The notes beneath the pieces are model-generated. The model had not been told where the DNA came from, searched no databases, and saw only the letters and a program-made list of their open reading frames with translations. From contig MU603986.1 in assembly GCA_025201845.1 (NCBI GenBank), positions 30,738 through 74,414 on the forward strand: DNA of 43,677 nt, in the 5' to 3' direction. Numbering within the stretch: position 1 is the stretch's first letter; every line of letters starts with the position of its first letter. The position numbers and the translations under genes were made by a program. Source of the stretch: Martensiomyces pterosporus (taxonomy: Eukaryota; Kickxellomycota; Kickxellomycetes; Kickxellales; Kickxellaceae). This document shows, one piece after another, positions 27,263 through 37,387 of this stretch.

Positions 27263-28960
27263 CTACACGGTGATCTCGATGTGGGCCACGCTGCCCTTCG
27301 AGTCCACAAGGAAGCAGCTTGCTGGGGCTGGCAGAACCGCCCTACGCGCACGATCAGCAGACCCAACAACCAGGCTGCCGCCAAGCGGTTGAGTGGGGCA
27401 CTGGACCAGGGACCACCCCAGTCCGACATTGACGCTGGCCACGGGCCTTTCCAGCGACCCCAGCTCGAACGCCTCAACAGTCCCCCTTCTCGCGGCATAA
27501 ATTACCACGAACATTCGGCGGCGGCGGCCAAGCGCTTTATTCTTGCTATCTGGAGGCTCCGCGGTGGAGCCCGCTTCATTTGCGGTGGAATCGATCTCGA
27601 GCCAAGCGCACTGGCTGCCCCTAAGGCCCTTGAGCATGTGCACAATCTCGCAGCTCTCCAGGTCAAATATAAGCACTCGACCGAGCGAATCTGTCAGCGC
27701 AGCCAAATTGTACGGGGCTGGCGCCAGCGAGATGCTCAGAACCTTGCGAGGGCTATCGCGGATGCCAAATGCGCATGGCACAAGAGTGCCGGGCTCCGAG
27801 CACGCCGACAACGCAGCCGAGACAGCACTGCTTCTGGGCTCTGCAGCGGGGTCCGCACTGGCATTGCCCGAGCGCCAGAAGTAAGATTTGGCGATGTTCA
27901 GCACGGCACCCGTCACCTTTGCAGCCATTTTCCCGGCAATGTCCACGGCGGACAAGGACATTCTGGCGTCGTCGTTGGTCATGTACACGCCGAAAGCTGC
28001 ATCCCCGTGTTGAGGCGCCACAAGGAAGCGCGCTGTTGCGCCAGAGAGCAGCGGACTAGAGGTTGACGTGGCTTTCGCCAGCGAGGCTAGCGGGTCTCTG
28101 TGCACAGTCGGCCCGTAGCTGACTGCATCGTACACTCGGGGGCTGTGCAGGTCAAATGCCCATTTCTTGTACATGAACGAGGGGCCGCCATCGTCGTGCC
28201 CGCCACCCATTGGCGAGGCAGCGTCATCAAGACACAGACGCAGCGCCAGGTAAAGCGACTTGCCATCGATGCTGACCATGGTGCCGTCTGTGTACGTCAA
28301 ACACACCTCTTCGGAGTCACTTGTAGATGCCGCACTGCCTCCACCGCCAATGCTGTCCTCGTTGGCTACGTACCGCATCTCGCCCCTCGTGTGTGCGCTG
28401 TTGGCCTGCGACGGCATGCGCAGGCGGATCTGTGCCAGCTGGTGGGAGTGGAACTGGTGTGTGGTGAGCAGGTGCCCGTGCACCGAGAATATGCGCAAAT
28501 ATCCGCTCGAGTATCCTACGGCCACGCAAAGCGACTTGTCGTCGCCCCTCTGTCCCTGTAGTTTAGCCTCTCTACTCTGGCTATAGTGGCGTGAATGTGA
28601 CGAGTATATCGAGAGGCAGCAAATGGCTGTGATTGTCTCGCCCGGAGATGCCGCCTCGCAGCCTATTGACACGAGGCGGAGCTCCCCCGAAGTTTCTAGG
28701 CGCTCAGGCGCTTCCAAAAGCATGAATCTGCCCGCGTATGACACAGCCAGATAGCTGCCGCCTATAGACGAGGCATAGAGTGCACGTGAGAGCCCCCTTT
28801 CCGTCCCTTTGCTGAAATGGCTTCCCGTATTGTCGTCATCGTCATGGGCGGTCTCGCCGAGGAGCACGTTTAGGAGCGTGGCGGGAACCGAGGCATTAAC
28901 TCGCACCGAGAGTTTTCCGTTCTTGGACGCGAACAAATCCGCTTGTTTGCTGCTGCTCAT
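27263..28960 (-). CDS. RAB3GAP2-like (Rab GTPase-activating complex regulatory subunit N-terminal region)
   Basis: The protein has 565 residues in one exon. Beta-propeller-like strands run throughout. They include SIGGSYLAVSYAGRFMLLE near the start, LCVAVGYSSGYLRIFSVHG, CLTYTDGTMVSIDG, RKVLSISLAPAPYNLAALTD, SLGRVLIFDLESCEIVHMLK and a closing VAHIEI strand. The phrase 'D..GRV.IFDL......MLKG.R..Q..W' is typical of the RAB3GAP2 N-terminal family. In animals this subunit pairs with RAB3GAP1 to act on Rab3 and Rab18 (GEF activity) at ER and autophagic membranes. The protein is far shorter than the ~1,390-residue human one and keeps only the N-terminal half; the fungal forms may be naturally short. 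The alternative is another WD-type propeller protein. No RAB3GAP1 partner is in the window. Confidence 0.68.
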   Translation of the reverse strand: MSSSKQADLFASKNGKLSVRVNASVPATLLNVLLGETAHDDDDNTGSHFSKGTERGLSRALYASSIGGSYLAVSYAGRFMLLEAPERLETSGELRLVSIGCEAASPGETITAICCLSIYSSHSRHYSQSREAKLQGQRGDDKSLCVAVGYSSGYLRIFSVHGHLLTTHQFHSHQLAQIRLRMPSQANSAHTRGEMRYVANEDSIGGGGSAASTSDSEEVCLTYTDGTMVSIDGKSLYLALRLCLDDAASPMGGGHDDGGPSFMYKKWAFDLHSPRVYDAVSYGPTVHRDPLASLAKATSTSSPLLSGATARFLVAPQHGDAAFGVYMTNDDARMSLSAVDIAGKMAAKVTGAVLNIAKSYFWRSGNASADPAAEPRSSAVSAALSACSEPGTLVPCAFGIRDSPRKVLSISLAPAPYNLAALTDSLGRVLIFDLESCEIVHMLKGLRGSQCAWLEIDSTANEAGSTAEPPDSKNKALGRRRRMFVVIYAARRGTVEAFELGSLERPVASVNVGLGWSLVQCPTQPLGGSLVVGSADRARRAVLPAPASCFLVDSKGSVAHIEITV

Positions 28961-31054
28961 TGTCTCGGGGCTTGTGTGTGCGTTTGGTGAGGACAGGGCG
29001 AATAGATAAGGAGCGGAGACTGCGTGGTGGGATATTTTCCCAGCACAGGGCGTGTGGAGAGGCTACTTGTCATGCGACTTGGTTGGACGAGCTGTATGGG
29101 AGCACTGCCCTGCCACCTGCCGAGCCCATCGGCGAAAGCAAAACTGCGTTTGGCGCCCTGTCTACAGCAGCGGCCATGTGCATGTCTGTGTATCTGTGCG
29201 TGCGGCAGAATCATGCGCTCTGGTACCGTGAGCAATAACCACCCGCACACACGGGGAATGGCTGAGGCCGAGAGACAGGCACGGTGGATTCGCGTGGCCC
29301 TGCTGAAACAGGCCAGAGAGGGTGCATAAACTCACACGCTTGGCTGCCCTTTAATGCTGCCCAGGTAGGGAAGAAACAAACGCAGACAGCAGCAGACGAA
29401 TTGGCCGTAGCGAACAAGAACGCCAATGCCCCGAGCAAATGCAGATTCAGATCGCGTCTGTCAGCTTGGGCGATTCAAGCAGACTGGAGGCTGACAAATG
29501 GGCACCTTTACCAGGCAGTTGACATGCGCATCTCTGCTTCTGCCCGATCACAAGCCCACGCAGAGATAGCGACTGGCTGGGATAGGCTGGCGCCTATCGA
29601 GCAGATAGATGCGCGCTGCGTCCGCGATCGCGCACATAAATGACGGCAAGCAGGCCTCGGCTTGCGGGGCGAGGCAGGGGCAGGTGGTGGCAGCCAAGGC
29701 ATACAAAAAGCCGGGCCGGAGGAGCCTCTGTGCGAGCTAGCCTCCTGTGGCTGCCCTCGCGCACTCAGCCCCAGCTGGAGCCGAGGACTCGCCGCCAGCT
29801 GGTGGCCGCTGCGTCCTTGCTGAAAAGCCAGAAGCCGCAGCTGGAAATTATTCACACTAATCCATTAGTGGCAGCTGGCGCTCTGCGGCCCAGGGGCAAA
29901 AACAGGGGCACGCTTTGCTTGCTTGGTCATCAGCTGTGAATCCTTGATTTCCCTCAACGGAACAGCGTCGGATTTGTCGTGTTTTTTTCTTGGCCGGCAT
30001 GCATGTACAATCGCCACCACAGCAGTATTTATAATTCTGTCCGCAGTCGATGAGTCTCGCTGCCGACGCGTGCCACACCGGAAGCTTCTTGCCGAGATTT
30101 TTCTGGTATATTTTCCTGCTGCCAAGGCTTTCTGTGTAGCGAGTATGGAAGCGATAGGCGTCCGGCAGCATTGGCAAAGTCTCGGCGCGTTCCCTACATC
30201 AAATATGCCTCCTGGGCAGGGCAAAAGGGGAGAGGGCTGGGCAGCTGGCGCTTCGTGCTCAAAGCGCCGCGCAACAAGCCCCAGTGATAAGCAGATGGGC
30301 GGCAGCGAAGCCTTGGATAGCTATTTAGCAGTGCTGGCTGGATAAACGATAGCCCACGCTCGGTTACCCTCCGCTTTGGCGGGCTCAGGCGGTATACCGC
30401 GAAGCACGGCAGCAGCTCGTGGTATTGCGCCCTCGGCTACTTAGCAGTCACCGAGCAAGGCCGCGCCCGCGCCATTAACTCCACCGCGGAAATGGGTGCC
30501 CAAAGAATACAGACAGCAGTATGGTAAGCGCAGGAGAGCACGGAAATGGTTGATAAGCGGCTGACAAAATAAATCGGACCCACACGTCGAACCCCCCCCC
30601 TTTTTTCCTTCTTGGACCAGCGATAACGCCAATCAGCGCCAAGCACACGCTTGACCAGTGCAAAAATTGCCCTCTCACTAGATTTGCTCATGCCTGCACA
30701 CACGCCCACATTGGGCGGGCAAAGACGGATGGGGGCGAGTCTTTTCCGCACCAAGCCTTTATTTCTCCCCCACTTCATGCCAAGCCCAGCCCAGAGCCCC
30801 CCTGTTCTGCGTCTAAAAATCTTGAACATATAAAGGCATCGGCAAAGACCCTGGGTGTGTTTTGCGGACTGTAATCGTTAACTTCAGCTTCCTCTTTTTG
30901 CCTGCCCCTACACGCACAACCCAGATTTCCTGTAGCTACTACTTTTCAAGGCCCCCGCTCTCTGACAGCCTTTGACCATATACATATATATTATTTCGGC
31001 CTTGCACATACACACCACACATACACACCACGTAGAGCATCAAAACTAGCACCG
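28961..31054. other. Divergent intergenic region, 2.1 kb
   Basis: This lies between the RAB3GAP2-like gene and the second kinase. A small hairpin-forming GATAGGC-TGGC-GCCTATC is at about 29581-29598. TATA-type elements are at 30829-30834 (TATAAA) and 30985-30990. Several frames of 60-140 codons occur on both strands with no family features, so none is called. Confidence 0.5.
30985..30990 (+). promoter_or_regulatory. TATATA element upstream of the second HAL-type kinase
   Basis: TATATA within ATACATATATATTATT lies 65 bp before ATG 31055. A second TATAAA is at 30829-30834. Which of the two sets the start is not decidable from sequence. Confidence 0.4.
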
Positions 31055-32434
31055 ATGCAGCAAAGCTATAGAAACGAGGTTTCTCCGGCAAACACGCTCT
31101 ACGACAGCAGCGCTCTGCCAGCCACAGGAGCCCAGGGAAAGAAGAAGTTTGCGCACTTCCGGCGTCTGTTTGGCGGGCTCCACAAGAAGCACCACAACCG
31201 CCAGGGCTCCTCCGACTCCCACAGCTCCTTCCACCACTTTGGCGGCGCGCAGAAGCAGCAGAGCCACCACCACATCCAGGACGAGAGCTCGATCCAGAAG
31301 CGCCTGCAGCAAACGCCCACGTCCTCCACAGTAATTCTGCGCCGCCCCTCAACAGCGTCCTCCTCCTCCACAGCCAGCGACGAGAACGTCCCAGTAATCA
31401 GCGACCGGCCCACTGGCTACATCCTCGAGACATACGGCCTTCCCGTGCGCACAATCGGCCAGGGCACTGGTGGCTACGTCAAGCTCCACCAGGCCTGTGA
31501 CGGCAGGTACTACGCCGTCAAGACGTTCACGTTCCCCGATGCGGAGGACCGCACGAAGATGACCTCCAAGGGCATGAACTGCCGCCAGTGGAAGCACCTC
31601 CTCGACGAGGCTAGCTTCAGCTTGTCGCTCCGCCACCCCAACGTCATCCGCACATACCAGTTTGTCAGGGAGAACGACGGCACTGTGTACAGTATCATGG
31701 AGTACTGCGAGAAGGACCTGTTCACTGTTGTCCAGGAGGGCACTCTGTCCCAGGACGACATTGACCGCCTGTATTTCCAGCTCCTCTCGGGAATCGCGTA
31801 CCTCCACGACGTCGCCCACGTTGCCCACCGCGACATGAAGCTGGACAACCTGTGTGTCGACGAGGAGGGCAACCTGAAGATCATTGATTTCGGCTGCTCG
31901 TCCACCTTCGACCCCATGGCGCCCGCGCAGACCCGCGGCATCTGTGGCTCGGACCCCTACATCTCGCCCGAGGTCTTCATCCCACGCGCTGCCTACGACC
32001 CGCGCAAGGTCGATGTCTGGGCCATCGGCATCATCTACCTGGCCATGGTCTCGGGCCACTTCCCCTGGGAGGTCGCCAAGGCCGAAGACCCCAACTACAC
32101 GCTGTACCTCAAGTACCACGGGAGGGTCATCGACCACTGGCTGCCCAAGGACAAGCCCTCGAACCCGGTGATCAAGAGCATGCTGATGATTGAGCCTGCC
32201 GACCGTCCCACCATCGACACCCTGATGAAGGAGCCGTGGGTTGCTGCCCTTGCCGAGCGCTTTGGCCACACCGGCTCGCTCCTGTCAAAGGCCACCACGC
32301 TCAACGAGGCCTCCACCGAAGTCAAGGTCGTCAACGAGGCAGCAGTCACCTCGGGTATCTACGCCCACGCCCATGGCGCCTACTCCTCCTCGTCCACGGT
32401 CAGCTCGGATCTGAGCATCTCCAGCGGATACTGA
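31055..32434 (+). CDS. HAL4/HAL5-type Ser/Thr protein kinase
   Basis: The protein has 459 residues in a single exon. Residues 1-120 are Ser/His/Gln-rich and disordered. The kinase domain has glycine loop GQGTGGYVKL (~133-142), ATP lysine K156 (YAVKTF) and catalytic loop AHRDMKLDN (HRD 258-260, with Met in place of the usual Leu). It continues with DFG at 278-280 and GSDPYISPEVF (SPE in place of APE). Then come VDVWAIGIIYLAM and the typical insert FPWEVAKAEDPNYTLYLKYH. This whole C-lobe order is the Hal4(Sat4)/Hal5 signature; in yeast these kinases stabilise Trk1/Trk2 potassium transporters. It is a paralogue of the kinase at 23267. Codons strongly prefer C/G endings, suggesting good expression. 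Yeast function may not transfer. Confidence 0.88.
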   Translation: MQQSYRNEVSPANTLYDSSALPATGAQGKKKFAHFRRLFGGLHKKHHNRQGSSDSHSSFHHFGGAQKQQSHHHIQDESSIQKRLQQTPTSSTVILRRPSTASSSSTASDENVPVISDRPTGYILETYGLPVRTIGQGTGGYVKLHQACDGRYYAVKTFTFPDAEDRTKMTSKGMNCRQWKHLLDEASFSLSLRHPNVIRTYQFVRENDGTVYSIMEYCEKDLFTVVQEGTLSQDDIDRLYFQLLSGIAYLHDVAHVAHRDMKLDNLCVDEEGNLKIIDFGCSSTFDPMAPAQTRGICGSDPYISPEVFIPRAAYDPRKVDVWAIGIIYLAMVSGHFPWEVAKAEDPNYTLYLKYHGRVIDHWLPKDKPSNPVIKSMLMIEPADRPTIDTLMKEPWVAALAERFGHTGSLLSKATTLNEASTEVKVVNEAAVTSGIYAHAHGAYSSSSTVSSDLSISSGY

Positions 32435-33498
32435 CTTTCTTGCCAAGCGATGCACCCGCACCAACCTGTACATACTCCCTTACTACACTGTCCATTTTCC
32501 TGCCACTCTGTTTTATTACATTAATACACCTTACACGAACCACAGCAAACGGAAACAAACGTCTTTGTCCAGTTGTTTTTCTCCCTTCTTCCTGCTTGCT
32601 ATTACACATGGCAGTAAGAAGCTGGTTGCTTTGTGCCACACACCAAACAAACACCCTTGTCTCTCTGCTGGCAACTATTGGAACGGGGAACACGCCATTC
32701 CGAGGGAGGGCACAAGATCTTTATCTCACTGGGTCTGCTGGCCCTGCCATTCGCGCACGCCCTCTTTTAACCCTGGCCGGCCAAGGACAAATAGCGCCGG
32801 ACACACTTATTGGCACCCTTACTGTTGCCTCCTGCACCCTTAATGCAGTGCGGCATAAGCAGGCGATTTTCAAAGACCTCACACTCACGTCCTGCCCAAT
32901 GCATGACAACCTCCTCTCCCCCCGTCTCACACCCAGGGCGCAGCTCCCACTGCGGGATGCAGAGGCTCTTATTGCACAAAAGGAAGCACCGAGAAAGTAA
33001 GCAGCGCCCCTTTTAACCGGTGCTGCGCTCAGCATAGCCGTGATAGCAGTGTAACGCCGAGCTTTCCTAGCTAGAGCAAAAGTCATAAAATCAGAGCGCC
33101 TCTCACTCTCTTTTGGTGCTGAGATCGAACAAGTGCTGCGGTTATTAGCATGCATTGTATCTGGCAATTTATTTGGTGCTGCGCAGGCTCCCTGTCGATT
33201 CCAACGGGTGCAGAGGCGACTGTGCTGCTGTGTCTAAAAAAAATCACATCCGACTGCGCCATGCAGTGACTGGCATCCTTTCACCCGGGTATGGTCAGCA
33301 GCGGCACGGGTATAAATGGGGTTGCCGGCCACAAATCAGACCAGTGTCGGACAGCGTATAAGAGCACAGATGAGCGGCCAGTCAAATCCGAAACGTGAAA
33401 AAGCTGGGACAGACTTGCCCAGCACATGCTTCTCCAAACGGTACTGGCAATGGTGATGTATGCGCTAAACATATCAAGATAAGAGAGTGCTGTTTATA
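32435..33498. other. Intergenic region, 1.1 kb, no gene recognised
   Basis: This is the 3' flank of the second kinase and 3' flank of the small membrane-protein gene. Two longer frames (one on each strand, near 32721-33167) show no domain and have Arg/Cys-rich, non-protein-like composition. No RNA gene or repeat is seen. Confidence 0.5.
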
Positions 33499-33831
33499 TC
33501 ACCGCTCGCTTTGAGGGCGAGGAGGTTGTGTTTTTTCTGGCTGCTGCTGCACAGCTGCAAGTGTGTGCAATGTCAGCTCGCTGTCCAGGCTGGCTCGCGA
33601 ATCCATGCGCTGTTGGCCACTGCGGGATTCTTCTGTGGCCCCCGCTGTTGCTCTGCCCCGCCCATCACTTGCCTTCCGCCTGCACTCTGGTCTAAAGTAG
33701 CAGAAGTAGCCAAGAAGGAGCGATAGCAAGATGGTGCCAAACCCAACGCCCAGCCCAATCCCCAGAATCTTGCCGAGATTTACCGTCACGGCTGTGGAAG
33801 ATGCTGACGATGCTAGCTCCTGCGATGCCAT
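33499..33831 (-). CDS. Small single-pass membrane protein, unknown function
   Basis: The protein has 110 residues. A short Ser/Ala-rich, probably outward-facing N-terminus (MASQELASSASSTAVTVN) precedes one strong membrane span, LGKILGIGLGVGFGTILLSL plus LLGYF. A basic juxtamembrane segment (RPECRRKASDGRGR) and a Gln/Ser/Pro-rich tail follow. A positive charge cluster just after the span predicts the tail is cytosolic, as in SKG6-like or single-pass sensor proteins, but no family is recognised. Translation could also begin seven codons earlier at 33852 (MLLFLNV); the second ATG gives a better organised N-terminus. It is divergent from the HCS1-type helicase gene across 746 bp. Confidence 0.5.
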   Translation of the reverse strand: MASQELASSASSTAVTVNLGKILGIGLGVGFGTILLSLLLGYFCYFRPECRRKASDGRGRATAGATEESRSGQQRMDSRASLDSELTLHTLAAVQQQPEKTQPPRPQSER

Positions 33832-34577
33832 GACATTAAGAAATAACAGCACAGACTAATGTGTACAAAATAGTGTAACTAATCGCAGGGATTCCCGACA
33901 GAATGCTAGCCTGCTGTCCAGCAGGGGCCAGGCAGCCCCTTTTAGCACACTAAGACAGCAGCTTGGTTCAGCGACAGCCAGAACTCCCCTCACTCCCACC
34001 AAAGCCCTGCCGTTGCAGCCGCTGCTCTTCCTGAATTTCACGCGTTAGCTCACATTCACCTCAAACCTGCACTTGTCAACAGGCTATTTTTGGGTAACAC
34101 CGGCTGTCTATTTTGCACAGCTTTTCTCTACCATATCCTGTGTAAAAAGACACCACCCCTTCTAGTGTAAGCCCATTCGGGAATACAAGCAGACTTGATA
34201 TGCATCTTTTGCACTGTTATTTATGGCACCGCAGGGGAGACCACTCACAAACACCATGACGTACAAGTGGCTCAGTATCAAAAAGGGCTACATCAATATT
34301 CTGGATCTAGGTGCGGGGGCTCTAGCCTTGTGCCCTTCACGTGTGTGTGCCCCGTAAACGCATCACTACCCCACATTATTAAGCAAGCCATCACAGCTAT
34401 AAAAAGAAAACCAGAACCCGCGCCTCCACTGCGGCCAAACACGGTGTCTTTGGCAATTCATAATACGCTTATTGGAACCACGCACTTCAGATACTGTCTC
34501 ATTCGCACCCACTATTAATTAGCGAAAGGAGGCCAGAGACACGGACATCTGCCTGATAGCAGCCGAGAAGGAAAGCG
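33832..34577. promoter_or_regulatory. Divergent promoter region, 746 bp
   Basis: This lies between the small membrane-protein gene and the helicase gene. A TATAAAAA element is at 34398-34405, 173 bp before the helicase start. No protein-like frame is present. Confidence 0.5.
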
Positions 34578-36605
34578 ATGGATGTTGAGGAGTTTACACG
34601 GAAGCACATCGCCTTGGTCGAGAGGGAGCGCGACTATGAGGTCGAGCAATCACGCGCGCTCCAAGCCAACTGGTCCCCCACCCACCTCCAGCGCTTGGGC
34701 TACGCGCTAGTTGGTCTGCGCATTACAGGCACACGGACAGGACTTGGTGGCCGCCTTTTGCTCACTCTCGAATCGTCGGTAGTGGGAGACCCATTGCCGC
34801 CCTCCACCTTGCGCTCAGGGGATATCGTTGGCGTAGGATCGCCCAGCAATGGTAAAGGAAAGAAGGAAGAGAGCACTAGGCAGCCGCTGTCGGGCGTCAT
34901 ATCCCATGTGTCCGAGGCCAAGCTTGTCGTCGCTTTGAGCGATGATGCAGAAATTCCAAGTGAATGGAATGAGCGGTGCACGGTCACAAAGCTGGCAAAT
35001 GATATCACGTATCGCCGGATTCTACACGCACTAAAAGACCTTGCCAGCATGTCGAGCGAGGGAGGACCTAAGCCTGCGCTTCATCGGGTTCTGTTTAGCT
35101 CGGAGGTGCCGCAGTTCACGCAATGCACGATCAATGATGAAGAGTTTATTGACCAGTCCCTCAACGACTCGCAGAAGGAAGCTGTCCGCTTGGCTGTCAC
35201 TGCCGACGAGATTGCGCTGATTCACGGGCCGCCTGGAACGGGCAAGACACACACTATGGTTGAAATCATTAGGCAGCTGGCCAGTCGCGGCAAGCGCCTT
35301 TTGGTCTGCGGCCCGTCGAACGTCTCGGTGGATAACCTTGTTGAGAGACTTGGCAGGTTGCGTGGGTTCCCAATGGTCAGACTTGGACACCCGGCTAGGC
35401 TGCTTCCGGCAGCCATAGCACATAGCCTGGATGCCCAGACAAAATACTCGGAGCAGGGCGAGCTTCTGCGCGATGTCCGCAAGGAATTGGATGAGACCTT
35501 GGCAAAGATCCCCAAGTGCAAGCGATATGCCGAGCGCCGCGAGCTGTACTCCAATGTCAGGCTTTTGAGAAAAGAGTTTCGCACCAGGGAGGCGAAGGTC
35601 ATCGACCAAACCATTGGAAACTCGACCGTGGTTCTAGCTACTCTTAATGGCGCAGCAAGTAGGGACCTGGCCAAGCACCGTGGCAAGTTCGATGCCGTGA
35701 TCATTGATGAAGGAACCCAAGCGATGGAGGGGGAGTGCTGGATTGCTGCGCTTCAGGCACCCAAGCTCATTCTCGCCGGTGACCACCACCAGTTGCCACC
35801 GACTATTAAGAGCCTGGATGACAAAGGTTCTACCAAGACAGGGAAGGATGGCACAGCTGATCGAGGCCAGATGCTGCTTCTGGAAACCACACTGTTTGAG
35901 CGCGTCAGGGAAAGGTTTGGCGATGCGTGTTGCTGTATGCTCACCACGCAGTATCGCATGAATGAGGACATTATGAGGGTTTCTTCAGACGAGCTTTACG
36001 ACGGAAAGCTGGTGGCCGACCCATCGGTAGCCAGCCACGTGCTCAGCGATCTGGAGAATGTCGAGTCGACGGAAGACACAGATGCCCCGCTTGTGCTCAT
36101 TGACACTGCGGGGGCTGGGATGGGCGAATCTACCGAAGATGCAGATTCTAATGGCAGCAGCAACAGCCATGCAAGGATGCTGGCAGATACGGACAGTAAG
36201 CTTAACCAGGGCGAGGCTAGCCTGGCCACACAGCACGTTGATAAGCTAGTTGCTGCTGGAGTCGCTGAAGAAGATATCGCTGTGATATCGCCCTACAACG
36301 CTCAAGTGCGTCTGCTAAAAACGCTAATTCGCGAGCGCCACCCAGGCGTGGAGATTGGGTCCGTAGACGGGTTTCAGGGCAGAGAAAAGGAGGCTGTTGT
36401 TCTCTCTCTTGTGCGCTCAAACTCTGACCAGGAGATCGGGTTCCTTAGTGATTATCGCCGCATCAATGTGGCGATCACTAGGCCCCGCAGACACCTATGT
36501 CTAATTGCCGATAGCGAAACTGTTGCTATGCGGAATCCGTTCTTGAAGGCTCTCTTTGCCCATTTGGAGGAGACTGCAGACCTGCGCTATGCCGACCAGA
36601 TGTAG
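34578..36605 (+). CDS. HCS1: HCS1/IGHMBP2-type SF1B helicase
   Basis: The protein has 675 residues, close to yeast Hcs1 (683). An N-terminal oligonucleotide-binding region (residues ~1-190) precedes the two RecA-like domains. Walker A is HGPPGTGKTHT (about 215-225) and Walker B is IIDEGTQAMEGE (about 374-385; DEGTQ in place of DEAAQ). Motif III is AGDHHQLPPT, then comes QYRMNEDI, SPYNAQVRLLK, VDGFQGREKEAVVLS and the arginine-bearing RRINVAITRPRRHL. The family unwinds DNA/RNA 5' to 3' and associates with DNA polymerase alpha and translation. The R3H and AN1 zinc-finger domains of vertebrate IGHMBP2 are absent, as in yeast. An acidic, Ser-rich insertion lies at ~490-540. ATG 34578 gives the conserved N-terminal MDVEEFTRKHIALVERER. 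Confidence 0.9.
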   Translation: MDVEEFTRKHIALVERERDYEVEQSRALQANWSPTHLQRLGYALVGLRITGTRTGLGGRLLLTLESSVVGDPLPPSTLRSGDIVGVGSPSNGKGKKEESTRQPLSGVISHVSEAKLVVALSDDAEIPSEWNERCTVTKLANDITYRRILHALKDLASMSSEGGPKPALHRVLFSSEVPQFTQCTINDEEFIDQSLNDSQKEAVRLAVTADEIALIHGPPGTGKTHTMVEIIRQLASRGKRLLVCGPSNVSVDNLVERLGRLRGFPMVRLGHPARLLPAAIAHSLDAQTKYSEQGELLRDVRKELDETLAKIPKCKRYAERRELYSNVRLLRKEFRTREAKVIDQTIGNSTVVLATLNGAASRDLAKHRGKFDAVIIDEGTQAMEGECWIAALQAPKLILAGDHHQLPPTIKSLDDKGSTKTGKDGTADRGQMLLLETTLFERVRERFGDACCCMLTTQYRMNEDIMRVSSDELYDGKLVADPSVASHVLSDLENVESTEDTDAPLVLIDTAGAGMGESTEDADSNGSSNSHARMLADTDSKLNQGEASLATQHVDKLVAAGVAEEDIAVISPYNAQVRLLKTLIRERHPGVEIGSVDGFQGREKEAVVLSLVRSNSDQEIGFLSDYRRINVAITRPRRHLCLIADSETVAMRNPFLKALFAHLEETADLRYADQM

Positions 36606-37387
36606 AGCGCACACCCACTTTTACACACTCTGTGAGTGGTTGTGATGGCTGCAGCAATAGCGTGGAAATAAAAGAGTAGCAGGGGGAGGCTGGGCTAGGC
36701 TAAGAGTTGTCGGTGACATTACTGGTACCAGCTCTGTGCTGCGAGATGGTGTAGATAGAGTTGCCTGTGTCGAGAGCGTAGGCCGGGTCTCTGATCTTGC
36801 TGGGCACGCACTGTCGGTCCAGTAGCTCGTGGCACCTGGATGGGTACGCCAAAAGAAACTGGCATTGTCTCTCTTTATACTCACGCAGCTTACTAGCCGT
36901 GCTTTAGAACAAAACTGGGAGGGCAGTTTAAAACATCTAACAGCGACAATGGTGTCCAGTCGTAGAACCACTCCTAATGGCGGAATGCCTCAGACTCGGG
37001 GCACGCTCAGACTTGCAACTTTCGGTACACTGGGATGCAGCGGTGTCGGTATGCCTGGGCACGACTTCTAATGCACTGCTTCGGCACGGTAGCATAATGC
37101 AGCGTCAATCAAAATCAACTCCAGCCACCGAGGTTGCACAGCACAAACCACGCCTCTGATAAGCAAATAGCGCTTCGTCGCCTGGTAAATTTTTTCCCCC
37201 AGCATCACATCAACGGCAAGCCATTGCTGACGTCTGTAGGGCCGGCATGCGCTCTCAGCTGGCCTTTTTCTTTCAGCTCTAAGCACACGTACTTGGCTTA
37301 TTCTGCTGTGATCTATATTCTTTCCCAGACAAGGGGCCTTCTGCCACGCGGATCAAAAAGGATACTGACAAAAAATACATATTGGTG
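36606..37387. other. Intergenic region, 782 bp, with one exon-like block
   Basis: This separates the helicase gene from the PQ-loop gene, both on the plus strand. It contains a coding-like block at 36700-36892 on the minus strand (annotated separately). Other frames are short and not protein-like. Confidence 0.45.
36700..36892 (-). CDS. Exon-like block encoding a C-X9-C peptide, gene structure unresolved
   Basis: On the minus strand the frame ending at TAG 36700 reads SKLREYKERQCQFLLAYPSR, then CHELLDRQC, and ends YALDTGNSIYTISQHRAGTS plus NVTDNS. Cysteines are spaced C-X9-C-X7-C, reminiscent of mitochondrial CX9C proteins. Codon third positions are mostly G or C, unlike neighbouring non-coding DNA. 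The frame has a stop upstream but a plausible acceptor (CACGGCTAG) just before, so this could be a last exon. I could not find a convincing first exon within 37170-36900. Function is unknown. Confidence 0.35.

Noticed and set aside
31349..32269. 306-codon minus-strand frame inside the second kinase gene
   Set aside because: It is antisense to a clear kinase with high G/C third positions; no domain in the translation.
32721..33167. 148-codon minus-strand frame downstream of the second kinase
   Set aside because: Arg/Ala/Ser/Cys-rich composition without motif; overlapping plus-strand frame equally long.
36900..37170. First exon for the C-X9-C block, for example from ATG near 37097 on the minus strand
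   Set aside because: The frame has neutral third-position composition and no convincing donor before its stop.
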